NCBI GenBank assembly: GCA_947458785.1
Contig: CANGZU010000008.1
Coordinates: forward strand, 1-36,866
Length of the DNA: 36,866 nt
Source: Ignavibacteria bacterium
GTDB taxonomy: Bacteria; Bacteroidota; Ignavibacteria; Kapaibacteriales; Kapaibacteriaceae
Direction: 5' to 3'
Position numbers and translations under genes: made by a program. The notes beneath the pieces are model-generated. The model searched no databases, was not told the origin of the DNA, and saw only the letters and a list, made by a program, of their open reading frames with translations. How positions within the stretch are numbered: position 1 is the stretch's first letter; every line of letters starts with the position of its first letter. Of the stretch, positions 16,044 through 24,905 are shown piece after piece.

Positions 16044-17488
16044 TGGACGTTAATGAAGTTGAAGACCATGAGCGTTTTCGTGCAGAGCTAGCCAGCATTC
16101 AGCCGGACGGCAGAAGACGTTGGATATTCGCTCGAAAGCCTCGTGGTCGATTCACTCGATGGCGTGAAGTTGTCAGTGCTATACTTGTATCCTTCCTGGT
16201 CTCTGCTCCGTTTGTTCATGTTCGTGGGCATCAGTTTCTTCTTCTCAACATCATAGACCGTGAGTTTGTGTTGTTTGGGATGCCATTCTGGCCCAATGAT
16301 TTCTACCTCGTAGCAGTTCTATTCCTTACAGGCATCGTCACCTTTGTTGTCATTACTGCAAGTATTGGGCGAATATGGTGCGGATGGCTATGCCCGCAAA
16401 CAGTATTCATGGAGATGGTCTTCCGTAGGATCGAGTGGGCAATTAATGGTGGCCCCGTAGAACAGGCAAAGCGAAAACACGGTCCTTGGAATGCAGATCG
16501 GCTCTGGCGCACTGGGCTCACCATTGGTGTCTTCTTTGCCATCAGCTTTGTGATCGCCAACGTATTTCTCTCATACGTGCTGTCGAGCAATACGTTGCTG
16601 CGCTACATCTATGATGGTCCACTTGCGCACACGGAGTTGTTTGCTGGACTCGTGTTCTTCACGTTTGTGTTTTTCATGGTCTTTTATCGTTTCCGTGAGC
16701 AAGCCTGTTTGATAGCCTGTCCCTATGGACGATATATGTCGGCACTCGTAGACGAGAGCACCGTAGCGGTAACCTACGACTTCGTTCGGGGCGAGCAACG
16801 CGCTAAGTGGGGCAAGGACGATGCACAGATGCAGCGTAAGGCACTCTCCGAAGGACGTGCTATCGAACACAGGCAAGGTCATGGAGACTGCATCGACTGT
16901 CATCAATGCGTGACGGTCTGTCCAACGGGTATCGATATCCGTAATGGTATTCAACTTGAATGTGTCAACTGCACTGCATGTATCGATGCGTGTGATGAAG
17001 TGATGAACAAAGTGGGTCTTCAGCCAGGCCTGGTTCGCTATACAAGTTTGCGATCTGTGGAGGCAGGTGGTAAACATCCTTTCTTGACGCGCAGAGTTAT
17101 TGCGTACTCCATCGTCTGGGTATTGCTGATGTCGGTCGTTGGAACACTCTTCGCGATTCGCAAAGACCTAGACGTTGTTGTGTTGCGTCAAGAGGGAACT
17201 ACCTGGGTAACCTCGACAGATGGTGTTGCCAATTTTTACCGACTTCAACTGATCAATAAGACAGGCCTTCCAATGCCATACCACATTGTAATCACATCAC
17301 CGCCTGGCTACGAATTGAAGATGCTTGGGATGCCGTCTCAAATCGCTTCGATGCAGATCCTTAAGGGGCGTTTCATCATCACGCGCACCCGACAGGCTTC
17401 GGTCAGCTCCCACCAAGCCGTTGTACTGAAAGTGGTCTACGCAGACGGACAACAGCAACAAGTTGAAACGTCGTTTTTAGCCCCATAA
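16034..17488 (+). CDS. ccoG: Cytochrome c oxidase accessory protein CcoG (polyferredoxin)
   Basis: WCGWLCPQTVFMEMVFRRIEW, CLIACPYGRYMSAL, CIDCHQCVTVCPTGIDIRNGIQLECVNCTACIDACDEVM. Confidence 0.95.
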   Translation: MSVVDVNEVEDHERFRAELASIQPDGRRRWIFARKPRGRFTRWREVVSAILVSFLVSAPFVHVRGHQFLLLNIIDREFVLFGMPFWPNDFYLVAVLFLTGIVTFVVITASIGRIWCGWLCPQTVFMEMVFRRIEWAINGGPVEQAKRKHGPWNADRLWRTGLTIGVFFAISFVIANVFLSYVLSSNTLLRYIYDGPLAHTELFAGLVFFTFVFFMVFYRFREQACLIACPYGRYMSALVDESTVAVTYDFVRGEQRAKWGKDDAQMQRKALSEGRAIEHRQGHGDCIDCHQCVTVCPTGIDIRNGIQLECVNCTACIDACDEVMNKVGLQPGLVRYTSLRSVEAGGKHPFLTRRVIAYSIVWVLLMSVVGTLFAIRKDLDVVVLRQEGTTWVTSTDGVANFYRLQLINKTGLPMPYHIVITSPPGYELKMLGMPSQIASMQILKGRFIITRTRQASVSSHQAVVLKVVYADGQQQQVETSFLAP

Positions 17489-17506
17489 CTCACCAAAGGA
17501 ACGATC

Positions 17507-17938
17507 ATGAAGCTCTCCTGGGGTACATCGATCACGATAGTTTACACTGCCTTTGCTCTCGCTACGCTTGGATTCGTTGCATTTGCGATGACGCAACGGG
17601 TTGATCTCGTGCGTCCCGACTATTACGAAGAGGCGCTGCTGCATGATTCAATGCAGGTTGCTCGTAAGCGCGCAGTCGATCAGGGTAGTGTTGTGCGTCT
17701 GCACAACGACACACTTCTCCTCCTCGACTCTAGCGCTTCGCGTCTAGACGCCCCGGTAACAATTGAGTGGCTACGTGCGCAGAACCCTGCAATGGATGTG
17801 CGCTCAAGCACAACAATCTCTGCACTAACCCAAAATGGTGTCTCTACGAGGAATCTTGAACGGGGCAGGTGGACGCTGCGCTTGTCCTGGAATGTTCTCG
17901 ACCGATCATTTCAGATCGATACCACACTTTCGCTTTGA
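17507..17938 (+). CDS. ccoH: FixH/CcoH family protein
   Basis: 143 aa with an N-terminal TM, VDLVRPDYYEEALLHDSMQVARKRA, positioned after ccoG. Confidence 0.8.
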   Translation: MKLSWGTSITIVYTAFALATLGFVAFAMTQRVDLVRPDYYEEALLHDSMQVARKRAVDQGSVVRLHNDTLLLLDSSASRLDAPVTIEWLRAQNPAMDVRSSTTISALTQNGVSTRNLERGRWTLRLSWNVLDRSFQIDTTLSL

Positions 17939-17944
17939 TTAACC

Positions 17945-18658
17945 ATGCTAGAACTTACCGCCGGCGTACTGATGGGGATTGCAGGTGCGATGCACTGTGT
18001 GGGAATGTGTGGTCCACTCGTTCTCCTGACCTCCGTGAGTGCGAACAAGAGGGGATCTTGGTTGCTAGCATTACAGTATCAAGGCGGCCGGGTGATAGGC
18101 TATGTCATTATCGGACTGCTTATATCTTCAGTGATGAGAGCTATCTCGTTTGGCCAGTTTGCAACCACAATAACGCTTGTTGCAGGAACTGGAATGGTCG
18201 TTGGTGCAATGATGCAGCTCGCATTTCATAGAAGCATGCTACCCAGCACCGTTGCCAGGCCCCTGACGAGATTCATCGCGATGCTATCGGGCAAGCTAGG
18301 CAAACGTAACATCACACAAACAGCGCTTCTCAGAGGAGGCCTCAACAGTCTGTTGCCGTGTGGACTTTCAATGGCGGCATTCATGGCTTCAGTTACGCTA
18401 CCTGCTGCCTGGCAAGTGATCATGTTCATGATAGGTTTCGGTATCGGAACCATGCCTGGTCTCATTGGTGTTAGCGCTCTTGGTGGAGCATTGAGAGGAC
18501 GTTTTCTTAGGAGTATGCATGTGATGGGACCAGTTTTGGTGATCATCAGTGGTTTGCTCATACTGCTTCGCGGACTGTCTCTCGGAATTCCACTGGTGTC
18601 GCCAGATGTCAATCACATGCTTTTCCACGCACGCAGCGGCTGTTGCGTGGGCGATTAG
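17945..18658 (+). CDS. TauE/SafE-like (UreH-domain) membrane protein
   Basis: GVLMGIAGAMHCVGMCGPLVLL, QYQGGRVIGYVIIGLL, GGLNSLLPCGLSMAAF, typical of the SafE-like protein in cbb3 clusters. Confidence 0.85.
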   Translation: MLELTAGVLMGIAGAMHCVGMCGPLVLLTSVSANKRGSWLLALQYQGGRVIGYVIIGLLISSVMRAISFGQFATTITLVAGTGMVVGAMMQLAFHRSMLPSTVARPLTRFIAMLSGKLGKRNITQTALLRGGLNSLLPCGLSMAAFMASVTLPAAWQVIMFMIGFGIGTMPGLIGVSALGGALRGRFLRSMHVMGPVLVIISGLLILLRGLSLGIPLVSPDVNHMLFHARSGCCVGD

Positions 18659-18725
18659 TTGCAATTAAGACAACAATGTCCGATATTTGTTCCCGTTGTT
18701 TCATCACTATCACCAAGGTTGTTCC

Positions 18726-19133
18726 ATGAAATCATTTGCGATGGCCGTCGTTGCACTTTTCTTTTGCGTTGCAGGTATGACTGCAGCTGCTGACAAAGCA
18801 GCATTGATGGCAAAGGGGCAGAAGATCTACAACGAGTATTGCAAAACATGTCACCAGGCAAACGGTCAGGGGCTCGGTACGGTATATCCGCCGCTTGCCA
18901 AGAGTGACTATTTGAAGAACACACCAATGCCGCAGATAATCAAGGAAGTTGTCAACGGTAAAAGCGGTAAGATCAAAGTCAACGGCAAAGAGTATAATGG
19001 CGTTATGGCGCCCCTTCCAAAGAAGTACACAGACGATGACATCGCCGGCGTGATCACCTATGTCTACAACAGCTTCGGCAACTCTGGTCCTGTAGTTTCT
19101 GCGGCAGACGTAAAGAAGCACAAAAAGAAGTAA
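18726..19133 (+). CDS. Periplasmic mono-heme c-type cytochrome
   Basis: Signal peptide MKSFAMAVVALFFCVAGMTAAA, YCKTCHQANGQGLGTVYPPLAKSDYL, GVMAPLPKKYTDDDIAGVITYVYNSFGN. Start at ATG 18726 rather than the ORF start 18687. Confidence 0.9.
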   Translation: MKSFAMAVVALFFCVAGMTAAADKAALMAKGQKIYNEYCKTCHQANGQGLGTVYPPLAKSDYLKNTPMPQIIKEVVNGKSGKIKVNGKEYNGVMAPLPKKYTDDDIAGVITYVYNSFGNSGPVVSAADVKKHKKK

Positions 19134-19156
19134 CAATGAAGTTGCCAACAGCAACC

Positions 19157-19196
19157 GCCCCCTGTGAGAAACCTCGCAGGGGGCTTTGTATTTTTG
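19157..19196 (+). terminator. Rho-independent terminator after the cytochrome c gene
   Basis: GCCCCCTG (19157-19164), 12-nt loop, CAGGGGGC (19177-19184), then TTTGTATTTTTG. Confidence 0.85.
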
Positions 19197-19227
19197 TCGT
19201 TCCGTTTACCGATACCAAGGATATCTC

Positions 19228-20226
19228 ATGACCAAATCCAAGGCTTCTGTGTGTACCCCGGATCAGCAGCGAGAACTTTTGAGATTCATGTTGATGGCAA
19301 GGGAGTTCGACACGGCAATGTTGCGACTCTACCGTCAAGGCAAGGCATTTGGAGGAGTGTATTCGCAGTTGGGTAACGAGGCCGTTAGTGTCGGCAGCGC
19401 ATACGCTCTCGATCGTCGTAACGATGTCCTGTTTCCCATGCACCGCAACATAGGCGGGCACTTTGTCTTTGGGCAGTCACTGGATCAACTGATGCTCAAC
19501 CATTTGGCTCGCAACGGTAGTCAAATGCGGGGTACGGATGGAACAGGACATTATGCCGATCCGGCACTGCGCATCTATGGCAACGTATCGCACCTCGGCG
19601 CAATGATTCCCGTAGCTGCAGGGTTCTCGCTTGCCGATAAGCTTCGCGGCATTACGACGGTATCGATGACGTACATCGGCGATGGTGGTGCGCAGGTTGG
19701 AGAGGTGCACGAAGCATTGAATTTCGCATCTGTTCACAAGCTGCCGCTGATTCTGATCATCGAGAATAACCAGTATGCATACTCAACTCCAAATTCCATG
19801 GAGTTTGCCTGTGAGAACCTCAGCGATCGTGCAATTGGTTATGGCATGCATGGGGTTACCATCGATGGAACAGATGTAGAACTCGTGTATGCAACATGCG
19901 TTGAGGCCGTTGATCGAGCTCGTCGTGGTGATGGCCCTACGCTGATTGAAACACGTACAATGCGCATGCGTGGTCATGCTGAGCATGATGATTTTGCATA
20001 CGTACCAAAAGAACTGCTCGAGCAATGGGCCAAGAAAGACCCTGTAGAAACGTATATCGCCCTTCTTGACAAGCGTAAGGTCATGTCGCGTGACGAGGCC
20101 ACAGTTCTGCGGGAGCAGATCCTTGCAGACATGATCGCCGCGATTGATCGCGCACTGGAGCAGCCATGGCCTAATGCTGAAGAGGGACTCAAGAATGTTT
20201 TCATGTCAGAGCAGGTAGGAGGATAA
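19228..20226 (+). CDS. pdhA: Pyruvate (2-oxo acid) dehydrogenase E1 alpha
   Basis: MTKSKASVCTPDQQRELLRFMLMAREFD, GTDGTGHYAD, YIGDGGAQVGEVHEALNFASVHKLPLILIIENNQYAYSTP. Start ATG 19228; the upstream part of the ORF lies in the terminator. Confidence 0.92.
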   Translation: MTKSKASVCTPDQQRELLRFMLMAREFDTAMLRLYRQGKAFGGVYSQLGNEAVSVGSAYALDRRNDVLFPMHRNIGGHFVFGQSLDQLMLNHLARNGSQMRGTDGTGHYADPALRIYGNVSHLGAMIPVAAGFSLADKLRGITTVSMTYIGDGGAQVGEVHEALNFASVHKLPLILIIENNQYAYSTPNSMEFACENLSDRAIGYGMHGVTIDGTDVELVYATCVEAVDRARRGDGPTLIETRTMRMRGHAEHDDFAYVPKELLEQWAKKDPVETYIALLDKRKVMSRDEATVLREQILADMIAAIDRALEQPWPNAEEGLKNVFMSEQVGG

Positions 20227-20229
20227 ACC

Positions 20230-21201
20230 ATGATCATGACCTACCTTGAGGCAATTGCAGATGCCATTCGTGTGGAAATGCGAACCGATAAGTCCGTCTT
20301 CATGATCGGTGAAGACATTGGTGCGTACGGTGGGGCATTTAAACTCACGAAGGGATTTCTTGACGAGTTCGGTCCACAGCGGATCATCGATGCACCGATC
20401 TCCGAATCGGCCATCATCGGTGCGGCGATTGGTGCGGCACTAAATGGCATGCGTCCAATCGCAGAGATGCAGTTCATGGACTTTGTAACTAATGGTTTTA
20501 ACCAGTTGGTAACAGTTGCCGGTACGACGGCCTATCGTTGGTCGATACCTGTGCCGATGGTCGTCCGTGGCCCGTCAGGCGGTGGTGTTGGAGCAAACCC
20601 ATTTCACAGCCGTAATTCGGAAGCATGGTTTGTGCATGCGACCGGACTCAAGGTTGTTTGCCCTGCATTTCCAGACGATGCCAAGGGGCTCATGGCTGCC
20701 TCAATCAGGGACAATGATCCTGTTGTCTTCTTTGAACATAAAGGACTGTATCGCAAGATCAAGGGCGAGGTACCCGAGGGCGAGTACATTGTCCCGCTCG
20801 GTAAGGCTCGAACTGTTCGTGAAGGAAAACACTGCTCTGTTATAGCATATGGATCAGCAGTCCATATGGCCCTCGAGGCTGCCGCTATGTTGGAGAAAGA
20901 GGGAATAGACGTTGAGATTGTAGACATCCGAACTCTTGTGCCCTTTGATGAAGATTCTGTGCTGGCATCAGTTAGAAAGACCGGGCGAGCGGTGGTTGCA
21001 CATGAGGCAGTTATGACGGCTGGCTTTGGGGGCGAGATTGCTGCAAGAATCGCAGATAAAGCATTTCAGTGGCTTGATGCACCAGTAAAGCGTGTCGCAG
21101 CATTTGATAGCCCAACACCATTTGCTCCAACCCTTGAGAAAGCTGTGTTGCCAAATGCTGAAGTGCTGGCTCACACGATTCGGCGCGTTTGTTCGTTCTA
21201 G
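20230..21201 (+). CDS. pdhB: Pyruvate (2-oxo acid) dehydrogenase E1 beta
   Basis: MTYLEAIADAIRVEMRTDKSVFMIGEDIGAYGGAFKLTKGFLDEFGPQRIIDAPISESAIIGAAIGAALNGMRPIAEMQFMDF. Confidence 0.95.
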   Translation: MIMTYLEAIADAIRVEMRTDKSVFMIGEDIGAYGGAFKLTKGFLDEFGPQRIIDAPISESAIIGAAIGAALNGMRPIAEMQFMDFVTNGFNQLVTVAGTTAYRWSIPVPMVVRGPSGGGVGANPFHSRNSEAWFVHATGLKVVCPAFPDDAKGLMAASIRDNDPVVFFEHKGLYRKIKGEVPEGEYIVPLGKARTVREGKHCSVIAYGSAVHMALEAAAMLEKEGIDVEIVDIRTLVPFDEDSVLASVRKTGRAVVAHEAVMTAGFGGEIAARIADKAFQWLDAPVKRVAAFDSPTPFAPTLEKAVLPNAEVLAHTIRRVCSF

Positions 21202-21217
21202 GTTGTTGAAAAGTTTG

Positions 21218-21249
21218 CGCTTACACCGGCATAGTGTAGCGTATTTTTG
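21218..21249 (+). terminator. Candidate terminator downstream of pdhB
   Basis: GCGCTTACAC-cggcata-GTGTAGCGT imperfect hairpin followed by ATTTTTGT. Confidence 0.45.
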
Positions 21250-21277
21250 TGCTCAGTTTTCTCACTAAGGTCTGCAC

Positions 21278-21571
21278 ATGGCAAGAGTTCATTTCAGCGT
21301 TTCGTATTCGATAGCCGACGGCAAGCGCGGGGAATATTTGAATGCAATAGCAAACGTGCGTTCGTTCTACGCTAACACTGACGTTGACTTCGCGCTGTTT
21401 GAGGTAAAGGGCAAGCACAATCACTTCCAAGAGGTGTACGTGTTCCCGTCACACGAGGCGTACGAGGCATCAGATGATCCTGAGGCAACAGCTGCGATCT
21501 CTGCTTCGCTTGAGAAAATCTACTCGCTAGCCAAAGATGTTCGCTACGACGTAGCGAACGAGATTATCTAG
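21278..21571 (+). CDS. Small conserved-looking protein, possibly an alpha/beta ferredoxin-like dimer; function unknown
   Basis: 97 aa MARVHFSVSYSIADGKRGEYLNAIANVRSFYANTDVDFALFEVKGKHNHFQEVYVFPSHEAYEASDDPEATAAISASLEKI; the pattern is reminiscent of ABM/NIPSNAP-type folds, not assigned. Confidence 0.6.
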   Translation: MARVHFSVSYSIADGKRGEYLNAIANVRSFYANTDVDFALFEVKGKHNHFQEVYVFPSHEAYEASDDPEATAAISASLEKIYSLAKDVRYDVANEII

Positions 21572-21594
21572 TTTACGAGCTCGGTACGGCAGAG

Positions 21595-22728
21595 ATGAAT
21601 ATCGCATATGATGCCATCCTGCTTTTAGGACGTAGTGGCATCGAGCGCTACGCCCGTGAGCTGATTAAACATGTTGCATTGCTCGGTGATGAGCACCAGT
21701 TGCAGCTGATTTCAGGCGTAGAGTATGGCGGTGCTACACAGGAGTACTTCCGCAGCTACGGTAATATCACGACGCATTCTGTTGTTCCGCATGAACGCAG
21801 GCTCGGCGCACCTCTGCGTCTTGTGATGCGTGCTCTGCAGAAGCGAAACTTCAGCCGTGCAATTCGCAGATCAGACGTCGTGCACATGCTCGGTCCCACG
21901 AAGTTTGTGCCGAGTGGTGTGCCACTTGTTGCTACCATTCACGATCTGTTCCCCATGGACCCATCTATGGGGCTGAGTTCGGAGATGCGTCGTCGGTTTC
22001 CTGCGCGTGTGATGCGACAACTTCGCTCAGCATCGGCAATCGTTTGTCCTTCGACCTATGTTGCAGGAACGATACGTGAGGCATTCCCTTGGTACACGGG
22101 TCCTATTGCCGTAACGCCCCTTGCCGCAAGTGACGCCTTCGTTCCCACCGAGCTATCGGATTCTGTTCGTAAGCGGCATGGCATCCGCGACAGGTTTGTC
22201 CTGTTCGTTGGGCGTGTGGATCCGCGCAAGAATATTCCTCGGATGTTGAGAGCATGGTCACTCCTACCGGCGCATGTCCGCTCGAATTCGCAGTTTGTGT
22301 TGTTAGTAGCCGGCGATCAGGAATCGCTCAAGCGAATGCAGCAGGAACACGCGAGTAATCTCTCAGACCCATCAATTCGACTCATCTACGAGCTACCGTC
22401 TGACGAGATGATACAGCTTATGTCGTCTGCACGTGCATTGGTTTTCTCGACGTTGGGGGAAGGCTTCGGTCTGCCAGTTATAGAAGCTATGAAATGTGGC
22501 TGCCCCGTCATCACGTCTAACCTTACATCGTTGCCCGAAGTAGGGGGCGATGCAGCACTCTATGTTGATCCCACAGAAGAAGAGGCCATTGCAGAGGCGA
22601 TAGAGCGGGTGCTGACACAAGATGAGCTTGTAGCCACCATGCGAGCAAAGGGACTCGAGCAGTCCAAGCGGTTTACATGGCACGAGACCGCTAAAAAGAC
22701 CGTTGATGTCTACCGAAGCATCATGTGA
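21595..22728 (+). CDS. GT4-family glycosyltransferase (copy 1)
   Basis: [63 protein letters not shown]. Confidence 0.92.
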   Translation: MNIAYDAILLLGRSGIERYARELIKHVALLGDEHQLQLISGVEYGGATQEYFRSYGNITTHSVVPHERRLGAPLRLVMRALQKRNFSRAIRRSDVVHMLGPTKFVPSGVPLVATIHDLFPMDPSMGLSSEMRRRFPARVMRQLRSASAIVCPSTYVAGTIREAFPWYTGPIAVTPLAASDAFVPTELSDSVRKRHGIRDRFVLFVGRVDPRKNIPRMLRAWSLLPAHVRSNSQFVLLVAGDQESLKRMQQEHASNLSDPSIRLIYELPSDEMIQLMSSARALVFSTLGEGFGLPVIEAMKCGCPVITSNLTSLPEVGGDAALYVDPTEEEAIAEAIERVLTQDELVATMRAKGLEQSKRFTWHETAKKTVDVYRSIM

Positions 22729-23882
22729 TGTCGGAAGAGAGATTGACGATAGGGTATGATGTCAGTTCGATCTTCGGACGCAATGGTATAGCACGGTATT
22801 CGCGGGAGTTGATTCTCCAGATGATGCAACGCCGCGATGTCGTAGGCACTCACATGGTAGGAACGCGTAACCAGCAGGGAGAAATGGAGGATCTGTTTCA
22901 GGGCAAGCTGCCGGCGGGAACGGATCTTAACATGACACATGAGCGGGCACTTGGAGCCCCATTACGACGATTCGTGCGGCTCTGGAAGTCACACGAGATA
23001 CTAACACGATTTGCGGAAGATGATGTGGTCCACTACCTCGGACCCCAAAAAATCTTTGCCGATCATCAGCGCACACTATCAACGATACACGACCTGATTC
23101 CATTGTACGAGAACTATGCGGTTGAACCGGGACTTCGGTATCGCTTTCCGCGAATGATTGCTCGGCAATTGCGACATTCCTCTGCGGTTGTGTGTCCATC
23201 ACAATGGGTTGCCGATACCATTCGTGATCGTTTTCCAACGTTCACCGGTCCTATCACTGTTACGCCGCTTGCAGCTGGATCACAGTTTGTACCAACAGCT
23301 CTGACCGATGCTCTGGTGCGTTCACGACAATTGCCAGAGGACTACATGGTGTTCGTTGGACGCATCGATGTGGCCCGAAAGAATCTTGATAAGATCCTGT
23401 CGGCGTGGATGTCTCTTGATGCACGGGAACGTAATCGAACAACCTTATTGATCATCACCGATAGCAGTGATGCAGTGATCAAGCGCCTGATTGCCGAACT
23501 TCCAGTATCTCTTGATGCATCAGTGAGATTTCTGACAGCAGTATCAACCTCTGAGCTTGTGCAGATTCTCAGTAATGCTGCCGCCATGATCTTTGCATCG
23601 CAGGCAGAGGGGTTCGGCTTACCTATTCTTGAGGCAATGCAATGTGGTTGCCCGGTGATAACCTCGAATGTGACGTCGATGCCAGAGGTAGGGGGCGATG
23701 CAGCCGTCTATGTTGATCCACACAACATTGAAGTACTTCGCAATGCGATAGGAAGCCTGCTCACAGACAAGGATCTTCAAGTAAGACTGCGAAGCCAAGG
23801 CCTGGAGCGTAGCAAGCAGTTCTCATGGTTGAAGACGGCAGACATAACAATTCAAGCCTACCGAACATGTCCTCTGCGCTGA
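22728..23882 (+). CDS. GT4-family glycosyltransferase (copy 2)
   Basis: [64 protein letters not shown]; colinear homology with copy 1. The start overlaps the copy 1 stop. Confidence 0.92.
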   Translation: MSEERLTIGYDVSSIFGRNGIARYSRELILQMMQRRDVVGTHMVGTRNQQGEMEDLFQGKLPAGTDLNMTHERALGAPLRRFVRLWKSHEILTRFAEDDVVHYLGPQKIFADHQRTLSTIHDLIPLYENYAVEPGLRYRFPRMIARQLRHSSAVVCPSQWVADTIRDRFPTFTGPITVTPLAAGSQFVPTALTDALVRSRQLPEDYMVFVGRIDVARKNLDKILSAWMSLDARERNRTTLLIITDSSDAVIKRLIAELPVSLDASVRFLTAVSTSELVQILSNAAAMIFASQAEGFGLPILEAMQCGCPVITSNVTSMPEVGGDAAVYVDPHNIEVLRNAIGSLLTDKDLQVRLRSQGLERSKQFSWLKTADITIQAYRTCPLR

Positions 23883-24859
23883 TCGATCTGCCATCTCGTC
23901 CAAAGATCCTTCTAATGCGTCAAGACCGCATCGGAGATGTGTTCGTTTCGACGCCGCTGTTTCACGCCTTGCGCCAAAGATTCCCTGATGCGCAGATAGA
24001 TGTGCTTCTTTCGCGCAACAACAAGGCCGCCGAGTTTGCAATCCGATCGGTTGTTAACAACGTCCATATCCTGCGCAAGAACTCCTTGAATATGCTCCGT
24101 CTGCTCTGGAGGCTTCGTCGTGAGCGGTATGACCTGCTTGTGGATCTCAATCACAGCGCCTCAACAACTTCCAACATGCTCATAAGCAGTGCTAAGGCTA
24201 AGCATAGTATCGCTCTTGAGACCAACAAGCCGACTCCTGCCACACACATTGTACTGCAGGGAGATAGACGCACACGTCACATTGTAGATGTGCTCTGTGA
24301 CTTGTTGCTACCAATAGGAATCGTGATTCCCCAGTCAGAACGGCAACCAAGGATCATGATAAGGCAGGAGGTTCGCCAGCACGCTCGGTCAGCACTGCGA
24401 ATTCATGAACACGAGCGAATTCTCGGAGTGCAGATCTCAGGATCATCGAACGATCGAATGTATCCCGCAGAATCGTGGAGGATTGTCTTGACGCAGATCA
24501 AGAACCAGTTGCCAGATATATCCATCGTTGTCTTATCCGCACCTTCAGAATACGAGCAAGCGGCCAGGCTCGCAGAGCAGGTGGGCGCGAGGTTCGTAAA
24601 CCCCGGCAACACATATGAGCATTTTGCGGCAGCGATTGCGGAATGTGATTGGTTGGCGAGTCCCGACACAGCAGCAGTGCACGTGGCAGCGGCCTGCAAC
24701 GTGCCAAGTGTTGTGCTGTTTACCAAAGACCATCGAGGTTATCTGAATTGGATGCCCTACGGTAGCCTTTGTTGGCCAATTATCACTGAGCAAGCATCGC
24801 TGTCGGCAATTCCAACAACGGCGGTCATTGACAATGTAGGGGCGATGGTTCTTGGCTAG
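23870..24859 (+). CDS. GT9 (ADP-heptose:LPS heptosyltransferase-like) glycosyltransferase
   Basis: ILLMRQDRIGDVFVSTPLFHALRQRFPDAQIDVL, DLLVDLNHSASTTSNML, ECDWLASPDTAAVHVAAACNVPSVVLF. The start could be 23825; MSSALI at 23870 preferred. Confidence 0.88.
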   Translation, partial: SSALIDLPSRPKILLMRQDRIGDVFVSTPLFHALRQRFPDAQIDVLLSRNNKAAEFAIRSVVNNVHILRKNSLNMLRLLWRLRRERYDLLVDLNHSASTTSNMLISSAKAKHSIALETNKPTPATHIVLQGDRRTRHIVDVLCDLLLPIGIVIPQSERQPRIMIRQEVRQHARSALRIHEHERILGVQISGSSNDRMYPAESWRIVLTQIKNQLPDISIVVLSAPSEYEQAARLAEQVGARFVNPGNTYEHFAAAIAECDWLASPDTAAVHVAAACNVPSVVLFTKDHRGYLNWMPYGSLCWPIITEQASLSAIPTTAVIDNVGAMVLG

Positions 24860-24905
24860 TAAGGCTTTGGTAAATTGCCGCTCGTAATCACTTCATCGAA
24901 ATAGT

